A DNA stretch of 64,000 nt from positions 186,001 through 250,000 of the forward strand of contig JAKATG010000004.1 in NCBI GenBank assembly GCA_021828105.1, written 5' to 3'. The notes under the pieces were generated by a model that was not told the DNA's origin, did no database searches, and saw nothing but the letters and a program-made list of their open reading frames with translations. The position numbers were made by a program, and so were the translations under genes. Origin of the DNA: Taklimakanibacter sp021828105 (GTDB lineage Bacteria > Pseudomonadota > Alphaproteobacteria > Rhizobiales > Aestuariivirgaceae). Every line of letters starts with the position of its first letter. Position 1 is the first letter of the stretch. This document shows positions 48,582 through 56,854 of this stretch, piece by piece.

Positions 48582-51500
48582 ATGGCGCTGCTGCGCATAT
48601 CCATCGCATTCTTTCTCCTGCTGCTCTTGTCCCTTTCCGCCGCGGCGCAGGACAAGACGGTGGATACGGCTTTTGACGGTCCGAGCGTCGACCTTCTGCC
48701 CCATTTGCTCTCGGTCGATACCGACAAGCCGGTGGTGACGATCAGGACCGCCGACGACGCGACCGGCCTCCTGATGGAACTTCCAGCCAAGGGCAGCGAG
48801 CCCGTCCATCGCTGGGTTGTGGCGACACTGACCAACAGCGGGACCGAAGCGCGCGATGTCGTTGTCGCCACCCCGCATCAGGGCTTCGCCGGATCTGGCA
48901 TTCTGTGGCCAAAGCCCATCGGATCGCGCATCCAGAACGTCGTCGCGGCCGGCCAGGCCACCATTGCGCCCATGCGGGTCATCAATTCCGACGCCTTCGC
49001 GCTGCGCATCGAGCCCAAGGGCCGGGTGACGGTGGCCATGGAGCTGACCCGCACCGGCCTCGACGAGATCGAAGTGTGGCAACGCAACGCCTTCGATGCC
49101 AAGGCGGAGCAGAACGGCTTTTATCGCGGCGTCCTCCTCGGCATCGCCATGCTTCTCGGCGTCATCGCGCTTTCGCTCTATGCGGTGCGCACCATAGCGG
49201 TCTTTCCCTTCGCCTCGGTCTTCATCTGGTCGGCCATTGCCTTCATCGCGCTCGAATCCGGATACCTGCCGCAGATCAACGACCTGTTGCCGAAGGAATA
49301 CGAGCTCGGCCCCGAGATCCGCGCAGTGATCGAAGGCCTCATGGTGGTCGGCCTCATTCTGTGCCTCGTCGCTTTCGCCGACCTGCGCCGCAGGCGCCCC
49401 GTCGCCTGGAACATCCTTTTGCTCGCCGCCGGGCTTCTGCTGGCCTTGCCCGTCTATGGCTGGTTCGAGCCGGCCTATGCTTCGGGCATCGCTCGCATCG
49501 CCTTTGCCGTCGTCGCGGCGCTGGGTTGCGTCGTCATCTTCGCCATGTGGCGCGAGGGTGCGGCGCGGGCGCGCGTCTCCTTGCTGTCCTGGGTCATGAT
49601 CGTGGCCTGGACCGTCCTTGCTGCTGTCGCCGCTTTGACGCCCGCCGCCGACAGCATGGTCAAGCCGTTTCTCTCGGCGGGCCTCGTGCTCGTCATCCTC
49701 ACCATGAGCTTCGCTCTCGCTCAATTCGCCTTCGCGCAGGGGTTCCTGGCCCAGCGTTTCTTTGCCGAAGACGCGCGCCGGGCTTTGGCGCTGGCGGCCT
49801 CGCAGCAATGCGTCTGGGACTGGCAGGTCGAGGAGAACAATCTGCATGTCGGCGAGGATATCGAGAAGATCCTGGGGCTGCGCCGCGGCAGCCTGAAGAA
49901 CAACACACCGGAAGCTTGGCTCGATCTCGTCCATCCGGCCGACCGCAGCGCCTATCTGGCGGCGGTGGAAGAGGCGGAGCGCCGCGGCCATGGCAGCTTC
50001 TCGCAGGAATTCCGCTTGCGCCGCGGCGACGGGACGTTCCGCTGGTTCCTGCTGCGCGCCCGCGCCATTCCAGGCGCCCAGCAACGCGCCGCGCGCTGCA
50101 TCGGCACGCTCTCCGACATCACCGCGACGCGCCGCGCCCAGGACCAGTTGCTGAGCGATGCGGTGCACGACCGCGTCACCGGCCTGCCCAACCGGGCGCT
50201 GCTCGTCGACCGCATCGAGCGCGAGATCAGCGCCGCGGGACGTACACCGGTGAACAATCTTTATCTCATGCTGATCGATCTCGACCGCTTCAAGGCGGTG
50301 AATGACGGTCTCGGTCATGAGACGGGCGATGGTCTCCTCAAGATCGTCGGCCGCAGGCTCGCGGCCATCGCCAGCGAGTATGATACCGTGGCGCGCATGC
50401 CGGGCGATCAGTTCGCCATCCTCTTCCACGGCGACAAGCCTAAACGCGATATCCTGCCGTTCACCGACAAGGTGCGCGCGACGGTCTCGAAGCCGGTGAA
50501 CATGCGTCCGCAGGAGATATTCCTCACCGCCAGCGTCGGCGTTTCGGCTCTGCGCGAAGGCAGCCTGACCGCCGAAGGGCTGGTCAAGGATGCCGCCGTC
50601 GCGCTCTACGAAGCGAAACGGCGCGGCAAGGACACGGTCGAGTTCTTCCGCGAGGCGATGCGCGATGACCGCACCGAGCTCGTGGTGCTGGAGGCGGAGC
50701 TGCGCCGGGCCATCGAGCGCAACGAGATCGAGGTGCTCTATCAGCCGATCGCGCGTCTCGCCGACATGGAGCTTGCGGGCTTCGAGGCGCTGGTGCGCTG
50801 GCGCCACAAGAGCCTGGGCCTTCTCGGGCCTGAAACCTTCATCGGTCTCGCCGAAACCACCGGGATCATCAAGGATATCGGCCATCACGTGCTCAACGAA
50901 GCCGGCCGCCAGCTCGGTATCTGGCAGCGCGCCTTCCGTCCGCATGATCCGCTATTCGTCGCCGTCAACGTGTCGTCGAGCCAATTCCTCGCCGCCGATC
51001 TCATCGACGACGTGAAGGCGCTTCTCACGCGTGAAGGACTGGTGCGCGATACACTGAAGCTCGAGGTCACCGAATCGATCGTGATGGAGAATCCAGAGCT
51101 GGTGAGCCAGATCCTCGAACGGCTGAGGCAGATGGGCATCGGCGTCGCCTGCGACGATTTCGGCACCGGCTATTCCTCGCTCTCCAATCTGCGCCGCATG
51201 CCGTTCGACACGCTCAAGGTGGACCGCAGCTTCATCGAGGCGGATGCCGATGACGCCAAGGCGTCGCTCATTCTGGAATCGATCATCCTGCTCGCCCATG
51301 ACCTGGGCCTGACCGTCGTCGCTGAAGGCATCCAGTCGCAGGACGATGTCGACCGGCTCGGCGCCCTCGCTTGCGATTTCGGCCAGGGCTATTTCATCGG
51401 CGAGCCGATGACGGCGAAGCAGGTCGTCGATGTCCTGTCGGGCGTGCCGTTGAGTGCCGCAAAGCACAAGACGACGATCGACTCGCTGTGGGAGCGCATG

Positions 51501-52190
51501 GCGGGAACGTCGAACGTGCGCGTGCCGGAACCGTTGCGTGATGCGAAGCCCGCGCCGCCGGCGCAAAGAAAAGCCGAGCCGCCGAAGGCGCCGCCCCCGG
51601 AAGCGAAGCCGAAGGCTGAGCCGGCGAAGGCTGAGCCTGTAAAGCAGGCAGCGCCCGAGCCGGCCGCGGGCAAGCCGCCGGAGCCGCCGCCGGCCGAGGA
51701 GCACCGGCCGCCCGAGGTCGCGCCGCCGCCACCCCCGCCTGAAACCAAGCTGATCAAGCCCGGCAAGCCGCCGATCGTGCTGTTGCCGCCGCTGACACCG
51801 CCAGTTTTTGTGAAGCCGGGCGCCGGCGGGCAGAGGCCGGCAGCCGCGAGCCCGCCCAAGCCGGCAGCGGAGGCTCCGCCCCAAGCGGCGGCGCCCGAGC
51901 CCCAAGCCCAACGCGAAGAGGCGAACGATCTGGTCAAGTCGGAGCCCACCCACGCCGCCCCGCGGCCTTTGCCGGGCGGAGCGCCCATGGCGCCGCGTGC
52001 CTCGGCACGGGAGGAAGCGGAAGAAGAAGGCGAAGAGCTTGAATCGGCGGACGAACCGTCAGCCGACGAGAGCGAGCCTTCCGGTCAGAGCGCGGATGAT
52101 GCCGCTGCACAGAAGGCCAAGGCCGCCCGCCTCGGCAAGAAGCTCAGGCGCAAGATGCAGGCCAAGGACCAGCCGCCGGCAGAACCTTGA
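48582..52190 (+). CDS. Multidomain c-di-GMP phosphodiesterase: signal peptide, 7-TM region, PAS, degenerate GGDEF, EAL, long disordered tail
   Basis: The 1202-residue protein begins with a signal peptide (MALLRISIAFFLLLLLSLSA), a periplasmic domain and about seven membrane helices (roughly 170-395). A PAS domain follows (about 400-515), then a GGDEF-like domain whose active motif is RMPGDQFAIL at about 605-610 in place of GGDEF, so cyclase activity is unlikely. The EAL domain (about 705-960) is intact: GFEALVRWRH, NVSSSQF, DDFGTGYSS, LKVDRSF, VAEGI and GQGYFIGEP. The last 230 residues are rich in Pro, Ala, Lys and Glu and look disordered. It should lower c-di-GMP, perhaps with GTP as a regulatory ligand of the dead GGDEF part. 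Confidence 0.9.
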   Translation: MALLRISIAFFLLLLLSLSAAAQDKTVDTAFDGPSVDLLPHLLSVDTDKPVVTIRTADDATGLLMELPAKGSEPVHRWVVATLTNSGTEARDVVVATPHQGFAGSGILWPKPIGSRIQNVVAAGQATIAPMRVINSDAFALRIEPKGRVTVAMELTRTGLDEIEVWQRNAFDAKAEQNGFYRGVLLGIAMLLGVIALSLYAVRTIAVFPFASVFIWSAIAFIALESGYLPQINDLLPKEYELGPEIRAVIEGLMVVGLILCLVAFADLRRRRPVAWNILLLAAGLLLALPVYGWFEPAYASGIARIAFAVVAALGCVVIFAMWREGAARARVSLLSWVMIVAWTVLAAVAALTPAADSMVKPFLSAGLVLVILTMSFALAQFAFAQGFLAQRFFAEDARRALALAASQQCVWDWQVEENNLHVGEDIEKILGLRRGSLKNNTPEAWLDLVHPADRSAYLAAVEEAERRGHGSFSQEFRLRRGDGTFRWFLLRARAIPGAQQRAARCIGTLSDITATRRAQDQLLSDAVHDRVTGLPNRALLVDRIEREISAAGRTPVNNLYLMLIDLDRFKAVNDGLGHETGDGLLKIVGRRLAAIASEYDTVARMPGDQFAILFHGDKPKRDILPFTDKVRATVSKPVNMRPQEIFLTASVGVSALREGSLTAEGLVKDAAVALYEAKRRGKDTVEFFREAMRDDRTELVVLEAELRRAIERNEIEVLYQPIARLADMELAGFEALVRWRHKSLGLLGPETFIGLAETTGIIKDIGHHVLNEAGRQLGIWQRAFRPHDPLFVAVNVSSSQFLAADLIDDVKALLTREGLVRDTLKLEVTESIVMENPELVSQILERLRQMGIGVACDDFGTGYSSLSNLRRMPFDTLKVDRSFIEADADDAKASLILESIILLAHDLGLTVVAEGIQSQDDVDRLGALACDFGQGYFIGEPMTAKQVVDVLSGVPLSAAKHKTTIDSLWERMAGTSNVRVPEPLRDAKPAPPAQRKAEPPKAPPPEAKPKAEPAKAEPVKQAAPEPAAGKPPEPPPAEEHRPPEVAPPPPPPETKLIKPGKPPIVLLPPLTPPVFVKPGAGGQRPAAASPPKPAAEAPPQAAAPEPQAQREEANDLVKSEPTHAAPRPLPGGAPMAPRASAREEAEEEGEELESADEPSADESEPSGQSADDAAAQKAKAARLGKKLRRKMQAKDQPPAEP

Positions 52191-52219
52191 AAGGTGAGGT
52201 GAGCTGCTGCGCGCGGCGA

Positions 52220-52807
52220 TCACGCATGCCCGGCTTCCGACGACAGCATCGCCGGATCGACGCCGATCTTGTGCAGCGCATTGAGATATTTGCTGTCGAG
52301 ATCGTTGCTGAACAGCAGGTCTTCATCCGCCATGCAGCTCAGCCAGCCATTGCGCTGGATCTCGTCCTCGAGCTGGCCCGGCGCCCAGCCGGCATAGCCG
52401 AGCGCCAAGAGCGAGCGCCTGGGGCCCTGGCCGCCGGCAATGGCGCGCAATATGTCGAGCGTCGCCGTCAGCGCCACCCGCTCATCGATCGGCAGCGAGG
52501 TGTCGGCGGAGAAATAGTCCGATGTGTGCAGCACGAAACCGCGCCCCGGCTCCACCGGGCCACCGAACTGGACCAGCATGGACTGGACGTCGTCCGGCAG
52601 CTTGATCCGGTTTTCCTGCGGCAGGATGTCGAGCCGTTCCAGGAGCTCGCTGAAGGAGATCATCGGCGCGCGCTTGTTGACGATGATGCCCATGGCGCCA
52701 TTGTCGGAATGGGCACACATGAAGATGACCGATCTGTCGAAACGGGGGTCGCTCATGCCGGGCATCGCGATCAGCATCTGACCATCGAGAAAGGATGATC
52801 TTTTCAT
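52220..52807 (-). CDS. YqgE/AlgH family protein
   Basis: The 195-residue protein has FLDGQMLIAMPGMSDPRFDR, then SVIFMCAHSDNGAMGIIVNK and VQFGGPVEPGRGFVLH, the standard AlgH/UPF0301 signatures. Function is poorly known; AlgH affects alginate production in Pseudomonas. It is convergent with the EAL protein gene and divergent from the DsbD-N-type gene. Confidence 0.93.
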   Translation of the reverse strand: MKRSSFLDGQMLIAMPGMSDPRFDRSVIFMCAHSDNGAMGIIVNKRAPMISFSELLERLDILPQENRIKLPDDVQSMLVQFGGPVEPGRGFVLHTSDYFSADTSLPIDERVALTATLDILRAIAGGQGPRRSLLALGYAGWAPGQLEDEIQRNGWLSCMADEDLLFSNDLDSKYLNALHKIGVDPAMLSSEAGHA

Positions 52808-52935
52808 GGAACTCCACCCTTTGCTGCTGGCCCATAAGTTAGTGCGATTTGGCGCCGGCGCAAAGCGGTCAATCTGACATTAAGTTGATTGCCTTATTCG
52901 TTAAGTTGATTTGGCCGGGAGACGAGCCGCCGTCT

Positions 52936-53754
52936 ATGGAACAGATTGTGACCATGCCGTTCATGAAGCGACGCGCGCTGATTTTGGCCGCTCTTGGCCT
53001 GCCGGCCTTCACGCTGGTGGGGCGCGCGGGAGCCGGACCGCATTACTCGGCAAGGCTCATCGGCGGCGAGCGGGCCGGGAGCACTTGGCGCGCCGGTCTC
53101 GACATCACGCTCGCCAAGGGCTGGAAGACCTATTGGCGCATGCCGGGCGATGCCGGCGTTCCGCCGCAATTCGACTGGTCGCGCTCGCGCAATGTCAAAT
53201 CGGTGACGGTGCTGTGGCCGGCGCCCACGCGCTTCGCGGACAAAGGCGGTGAGACCGTCGGCTACAAGGATCGCGTGGTCTTCCCGGTGGATGTGGTCGC
53301 CGAGGATCCGGGACAGCCGATCGATCTGGCGCTCGATGCCTTTCTTGGCGTCTGCGAGATCATCTGCATCCCGGTGAAGCTCGAAATGTCGCTGGTCCAG
53401 TCCGAGCCGACACCGGCCGATGCGAGCCTCATTGCCGCTTTCGCCGCCCGCGTGCCGCAGAAGGCCGACGCTGAGGCGCCTTTCCATGTCGCGAGCGCCG
53501 CGCTCGTCGAGACGGATGGCAAATTCGATCTCGCCCTCCGCCTCGTAGGCCAGGGCTTCGACAAGGATCTCGACATCTTTGTCGAAGGCAGCGATTTCGC
53601 CTATTTCCGGAGCCCCAGGCCGGCGGGCGAGGAAGGGCTGGTCCAATTGCGCATTGACGGCCTCAAGGACGCCCAAAAGCTCAAGGGCCGCCAGCTGAGC
53701 TTGACCATGACGGCAGGCGATATTCGCCTTGAACAGGATGTCGTGGTCGACTAA
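52936..53754 (+). CDS. Exported protein with DsbD N-terminal-like domain
   Basis: The likely start is ATG 52936, or 52954 or 52963 (MKRRALILAALGLPAFTLVG, a signal peptide). The mature part has DITLAKGWKTYWRMPGDAGV and PQFDWSRSRNV, as in the DsbD N-terminal domain (thiol:disulfide interchange), with VCEIICIPVKLEM carrying a C-x3-C pair. No membrane reductase domain is attached, so this is a free-standing periplasmic domain. It precedes a peroxiredoxin gene by about 40 bases, in line with a redox role. Confidence 0.83.
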   Translation: MEQIVTMPFMKRRALILAALGLPAFTLVGRAGAGPHYSARLIGGERAGSTWRAGLDITLAKGWKTYWRMPGDAGVPPQFDWSRSRNVKSVTVLWPAPTRFADKGGETVGYKDRVVFPVDVVAEDPGQPIDLALDAFLGVCEIICIPVKLEMSLVQSEPTPADASLIAAFAARVPQKADAEAPFHVASAALVETDGKFDLALRLVGQGFDKDLDIFVEGSDFAYFRSPRPAGEEGLVQLRIDGLKDAQKLKGRQLSLTMTAGDIRLEQDVVVD

Positions 53755-53793
53755 GCCTCCTCCCCTCAGAGAATGAATGTGTGAGGAGCAATC

Positions 53794-54273
53794 ATGATCA
53801 AGGTTGGCGATCGTCTGCCCGAGGCCGAATTCATCACCATGACCGCCGACGGCACGCAGAGATTCACCACCGGCACGGTGTTCGCCGGCCGCAAGGTGGT
53901 GCTCTTCGCGGTACCAGGCGCCTTCACGCCGACCTGCAGCATGAATCATCTGCCGGGTTTCGTGAAGGAGGTCGATGCCATCAAGGCCAGGGGTGTGGAC
54001 ACGATCGCTTGCACATCGGTGAACGACGTCCATGTCATGAATGCCTGGGCGCGCTCGTCGGGGGCCGACGGCAAGATCCTCATGCTCGCCGACGGCAATG
54101 GCAGCTTCGCCAAGGCGGTCGGCCTCGAATTCGATCTCACCGCCAATCATATGGGCCACCGCTCGAAGCGCTATTCGATGATCGTCGAGGACGGCGTGGT
54201 GAAGGCGCTCAATGTCGAGGACAAGCCCGGCGTCAACGTCTCGGGCGCCGATACGGTGCTGAAGCAGCTTTAG
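53794..54273 (+). CDS. Peroxiredoxin, Prx5/AhpE-like (thioredoxin or glutaredoxin dependent)
   Basis: The 159-residue protein reduces peroxides with the peroxidatic Cys48 in PGAFTPTCSMNHLPG. Other marks are KVVLFAVPGAF and NDVHVMNAWA. No distal resolving Cys is obvious except C72 in DTIACTSVND, typical of the one-cysteine atypical Prx5 group. GGAG-like site AGGAG lies eight bases before the ATG. The TAG stop is the first base of a dispersed palindrome. Confidence 0.92.
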   Translation: MIKVGDRLPEAEFITMTADGTQRFTTGTVFAGRKVVLFAVPGAFTPTCSMNHLPGFVKEVDAIKARGVDTIACTSVNDVHVMNAWARSSGADGKILMLADGNGSFAKAVGLEFDLTANHMGHRSKRYSMIVEDGVVKALNVEDKPGVNVSGADTVLKQL

Positions 54274-54321
54274 CGCATGATCCGGAAAAGTGGATTCCGG
54301 TTTTCCGAAAAGATCATGCGC
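54273..54321. repeat. Dispersed cruciform repeat of Hyphomicrobiales type
   Basis: GCGCATGATC at 54273-54282 and GATCATGCGC at 54312-54321 are perfect ten-base arms; inside them CGGAAAA (54283-54289) pairs with TTTTCCG (54301-54307). This CATGATCCGGAAAAGTGG-type palindrome is very frequent between genes in rhizobial genomes. Its outer arm uses the last base of the peroxiredoxin stop codon. Confidence 0.75.
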
Positions 54322-54332
54322 AAACAAGAGAT

Positions 54333-54366
54333 AAAACGCGATGGCCGCTGAAGCCATCGCGTTTTA
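54333..54366. terminator. Bidirectional hairpin terminator between peroxiredoxin and rnhA
   Basis: AAAACGCGATGG, loop CCGCTGAAG, CCATCGCGTTTT. There is an A-run before and a T-run after, so it can end transcripts in both directions. It overlaps the rnhA stop codon. Confidence 0.75.
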
Positions 54367-54822
54367 GGAAATCTTGGCGCCTTTCTTGAACGGCGCCATT
54401 CCCGCGCGCGCCAGCTCGTCGGCGCGCTCATTGTCGTCATGGCCGGCATGGCCTTTTACCCAATGCCAGGTCACCTGATGGCGGTGCAGCGCCTGGTCGA
54501 GGCGCTGCCATAGCTCGGCATTCTTGACCGGCTTCTTGTCGGACGTCTTCCAGCCATTGCGCTTCCAGCCATGGATCCATTTGCTGATGCCGTCGCGCAG
54601 ATATTGCGAGTCGGTGTGGAGTTCGACGGCCGCCGGTCGGGTGAGCGCCTCGAGCGCCATGATCGCCGCCGTGAGCTCCATGCGGTTGTTGGTGGTGAGG
54701 GTCTCGCCGCCCTTGAGCTCCTTTTCATGCCCGCCATAGCGCAGTATGGCGCCCCAGCCGCCCGGTCCCGGATTGCCGGAACAGGCGCCGTCGGTATGGA
54801 TGACGACTGCCGGCGCCGTCAT
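54364..54822 (-). CDS. rnhA: Ribonuclease HI
   Basis: The 152-residue enzyme cuts RNA in RNA-DNA hybrids. Active-site residues are Asp11 (HTDGACSGNPGPGGW), Glu49 (NNRMELTA), Asp71 (LHTDSQYL) and Asp135 (NERADELAR), with His128 in GHAGHDDN. It overlaps the ispH gene by four bases on the same strand, a common alphaproteobacterial pairing. Confidence 0.96.
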   Translation of the reverse strand: MTAPAVVIHTDGACSGNPGPGGWGAILRYGGHEKELKGGETLTTNNRMELTAAIMALEALTRPAAVELHTDSQYLRDGISKWIHGWKRNGWKTSDKKPVKNAELWQRLDQALHRHQVTWHWVKGHAGHDDNERADELARAGMAPFKKGAKIS

Positions 54823-55781
54823 GCGGCGGGCTTCGCTTCGCGCAATTCCCGCGGCAGCTTGAAGGAGACATTCTCTTCGCGCAGCACGACATTCTCGACC
54901 GTCACGTCGTAATGCGCGCGGAACGCATCGATGATCTCGTTGACCAGCACTTCTGGTGCCGAAGCGCCGGCGGTGAGGCCGATGGTCGAGAGGTTCTTGA
55001 GCCTCGACCAGTCGAGATCCTGCGCCCGCTGCACCAGCTCCGCCGACGGACAGCCGTTCTTGAGACCGACCTCGACGAGGCGCTTCGAATTGGAGGAGTT
55101 GGGGGCCCCGACCACGAGCAGCAGGTCGAGCCGTTCGGCGATCGACTTTACCGCCTCCTGGCGGTTGGTGGTGGCGTAGCAGATGTCTTCCTTGTACGGC
55201 CCGCGGATTTCGGGGAAGCGCCGCTTCAGCGTATCGACGATCTCTTTCGTGTCGTCGACCGACAAGGTGGTCTGCGTGGCATAGGCGAGCTTCGCCGGAT
55301 CGTGTGGTGAGAAGCTTTCCGCTTCCTTGACCGTCTCGATGAGGGTGATGGCGCCTTCCGGCAGCTGCCCCATCGTGCCGATGACCTCGGGGTGTCCCTT
55401 ATGGCCGATGAGCACGATATCGAGGCCCTCATTGTGATGGCGCTGCGCCTCCATATGAACCTTGGTGACGAGGGGGCAAGTGGCGTCGATCTGGAACAGC
55501 TGGCGCTGGCGAGCTGCCTGGGGCACCGCCTTGGGCACACCATGGGCAGAGAAGATCACCGGGCGGTCGCCATCCGGGATCTCGTCGAGCTCATCGACGA
55601 AGATGGCGCCTTTGGCCTTGAGATCGTCGACCACGAATTTGTTATGCACGATCTCGTGGCGCACATAGACCGGCGCGCCATAGAGCTTGAGCGCCCGCTC
55701 GACGATGTCGATGGCCCGCACCACGCCGGCGCAGAAACCTCTGGGCGCGGCAAGGAGGATGGTCAGAGGGGGCTTGCTCAT
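54819..55781 (-). CDS. ispH: 4-hydroxy-3-methylbut-2-enyl diphosphate reductase
   Basis: ATG 55781 (MSKPPLTILLAAPRGFCAGV) gives 320 residues; a longer frame to 55817 is unlikely. IspH is the last enzyme of the methylerythritol phosphate pathway and carries a 4Fe-4S cluster. Its cysteines lie in RGFCAGVVRA, IDATCPLVTKVH and KNGCPSAELV-type stretches, with the substrate His in VHNKFV and GHKGHPEV. The organism therefore makes isoprenoids by the MEP route, which bears on the DRL-like gene at 1692-3038. Confidence 0.95.
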   Translation of the reverse strand: MSKPPLTILLAAPRGFCAGVVRAIDIVERALKLYGAPVYVRHEIVHNKFVVDDLKAKGAIFVDELDEIPDGDRPVIFSAHGVPKAVPQAARQRQLFQIDATCPLVTKVHMEAQRHHNEGLDIVLIGHKGHPEVIGTMGQLPEGAITLIETVKEAESFSPHDPAKLAYATQTTLSVDDTKEIVDTLKRRFPEIRGPYKEDICYATTNRQEAVKSIAERLDLLLVVGAPNSSNSKRLVEVGLKNGCPSAELVQRAQDLDWSRLKNLSTIGLTAGASAPEVLVNEIIDAFRAHYDVTVENVVLREENVSFKLPRELREAKPAA

Positions 55782-55842
55782 GGGGGCTAGATGGCGAAGG
55801 TGGTCAAGGCTTGTCAAGGTGGCACGGTGGCGGCCGGGAACC

Positions 55843-56631
55843 CTACCTGCCGCTTGTGCCGATGCTGCTCAGCATGTCGGTGCGGAAGGCGGCGTCGAGC
55901 TGCGACATAAATACCTCGGCGCAGCGCATGTGCTCCTCCATGATCTTGCGCACCGCGGCGGCATCGCCCTTGCGATAGGCCGCGACGAGGTCGAGATGGC
56001 TCTGCGCATTATGCTGGCCGAAGGCATCGCGCGCATCCTCGCCCTCGCGGCGGAATTCGACCAGGTCGCGCAGGACGCCGTTGATGAAGCCGCAGATGAA
56101 AGCGAGGAAGGGATTGTCGCAGCTCTCGCAGAGAATGTCGTGGAAATCGAGCTCGAGGCGACGGGCCGTGGCGCGATCGCCGTCGGCGCGCGCCTTCACG
56201 CAGGCCGCCACATTGGCCTCCATCCGCTGCAGCTGATCCGCGCTCAGCCTACCCGTCACATGCACGGCCAACGTCACCTCGACGCTACGGCGCACCTCAT
56301 AGACCTGCTCGAAGCTCAGATCGAGGAAATGCAGATAGGTCCTGAGCTGCTGGATCGAGGAATCGACCGAGACCGCCTGGACCTCGGCGCCGCCATTGGG
56401 CCCGGTCTGCATTTTCACGAGCCCGTTGACCTCGAGCGCCGTGAGCGCCTCGCGCACCGTTCCCTTCGAGCAGTCATATTGCTCGACCAGCATGCGCTCA
56501 TTGGGCAGCCTGTCGCCAGGCTTGAGCCGGTCGCGCGCGATCCGGTGCCTGAGGTCGTCGGCGATCAGATTGGACAATTTCGGCCGCCGCAAAGGCAGGT
56601 GCGGGCGGCTCTTATCCTCGATGTCGCTCAT
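55843..56631 (-). CDS. GntR-family regulator, FadR/FCD subgroup
   Basis: The 262-residue protein has a GntR winged helix (LKPGDRLPNERMLVEQYDCS, then KGTVREALTALEVNGLV) and a C-terminal all-helical FCD ligand domain with likely metal-binding Asp/His residues (DFHDILCES, HLDLVAAYRKGD). It diverges from a P1 peptidase gene. A palindrome at 56764-56783 in the spacer recurs in shorter form before the DUF1989 gene, suggesting that both are regulated by it. The ligand is unknown. Confidence 0.9.
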   Translation of the reverse strand: MSDIEDKSRPHLPLRRPKLSNLIADDLRHRIARDRLKPGDRLPNERMLVEQYDCSKGTVREALTALEVNGLVKMQTGPNGGAEVQAVSVDSSIQQLRTYLHFLDLSFEQVYEVRRSVEVTLAVHVTGRLSADQLQRMEANVAACVKARADGDRATARRLELDFHDILCESCDNPFLAFICGFINGVLRDLVEFRREGEDARDAFGQHNAQSHLDLVAAYRKGDAAAVRKIMEEHMRCAEVFMSQLDAAFRTDMLSSIGTSGR

Positions 56632-56763
56632 GATAGCGGCAGTGCCATTTGAATCAGAAAAACAGAATAGACGAGCCCGGGATGTTGAAAAGCCGATCGG
56701 TTCACATTGTGAACCCTTTCAAGGTCAACTGACATTCCTTTTGACAGCGGTCGCTCAATTATC

Positions 56764-56783
56764 ATATTTATACATATAAATAT
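56764..56783. promoter_or_regulatory. Candidate GntR operator, site 1
   Basis: ATATTTATA and TATAAATAT are perfect nine-base arms around a CA centre, in the AT-rich spacer between the GntR and P1 peptidase genes, 72 bases before the peptidase start. The core fits ATTTATNCANATAAAT, which is also present at 58511-58526. Confidence 0.6.
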
Positions 56784-56854
56784 AACAATCGGAAATGGTG
56801 AGGGTGCCGGCGTGATCCATCAGGGGGAGAAACGCTGTCTGAGGAGGAAGGCAA

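Noticed and set aside
48447..50945. 832-residue open frame on the minus strand
   Set aside because: It is antisense to the PAS-GGDEF-EAL gene, whose domains are plainly recognisable; the shadow is Arg/His/Asp-rich, as expected from GC-rich third positions, with no family motif.
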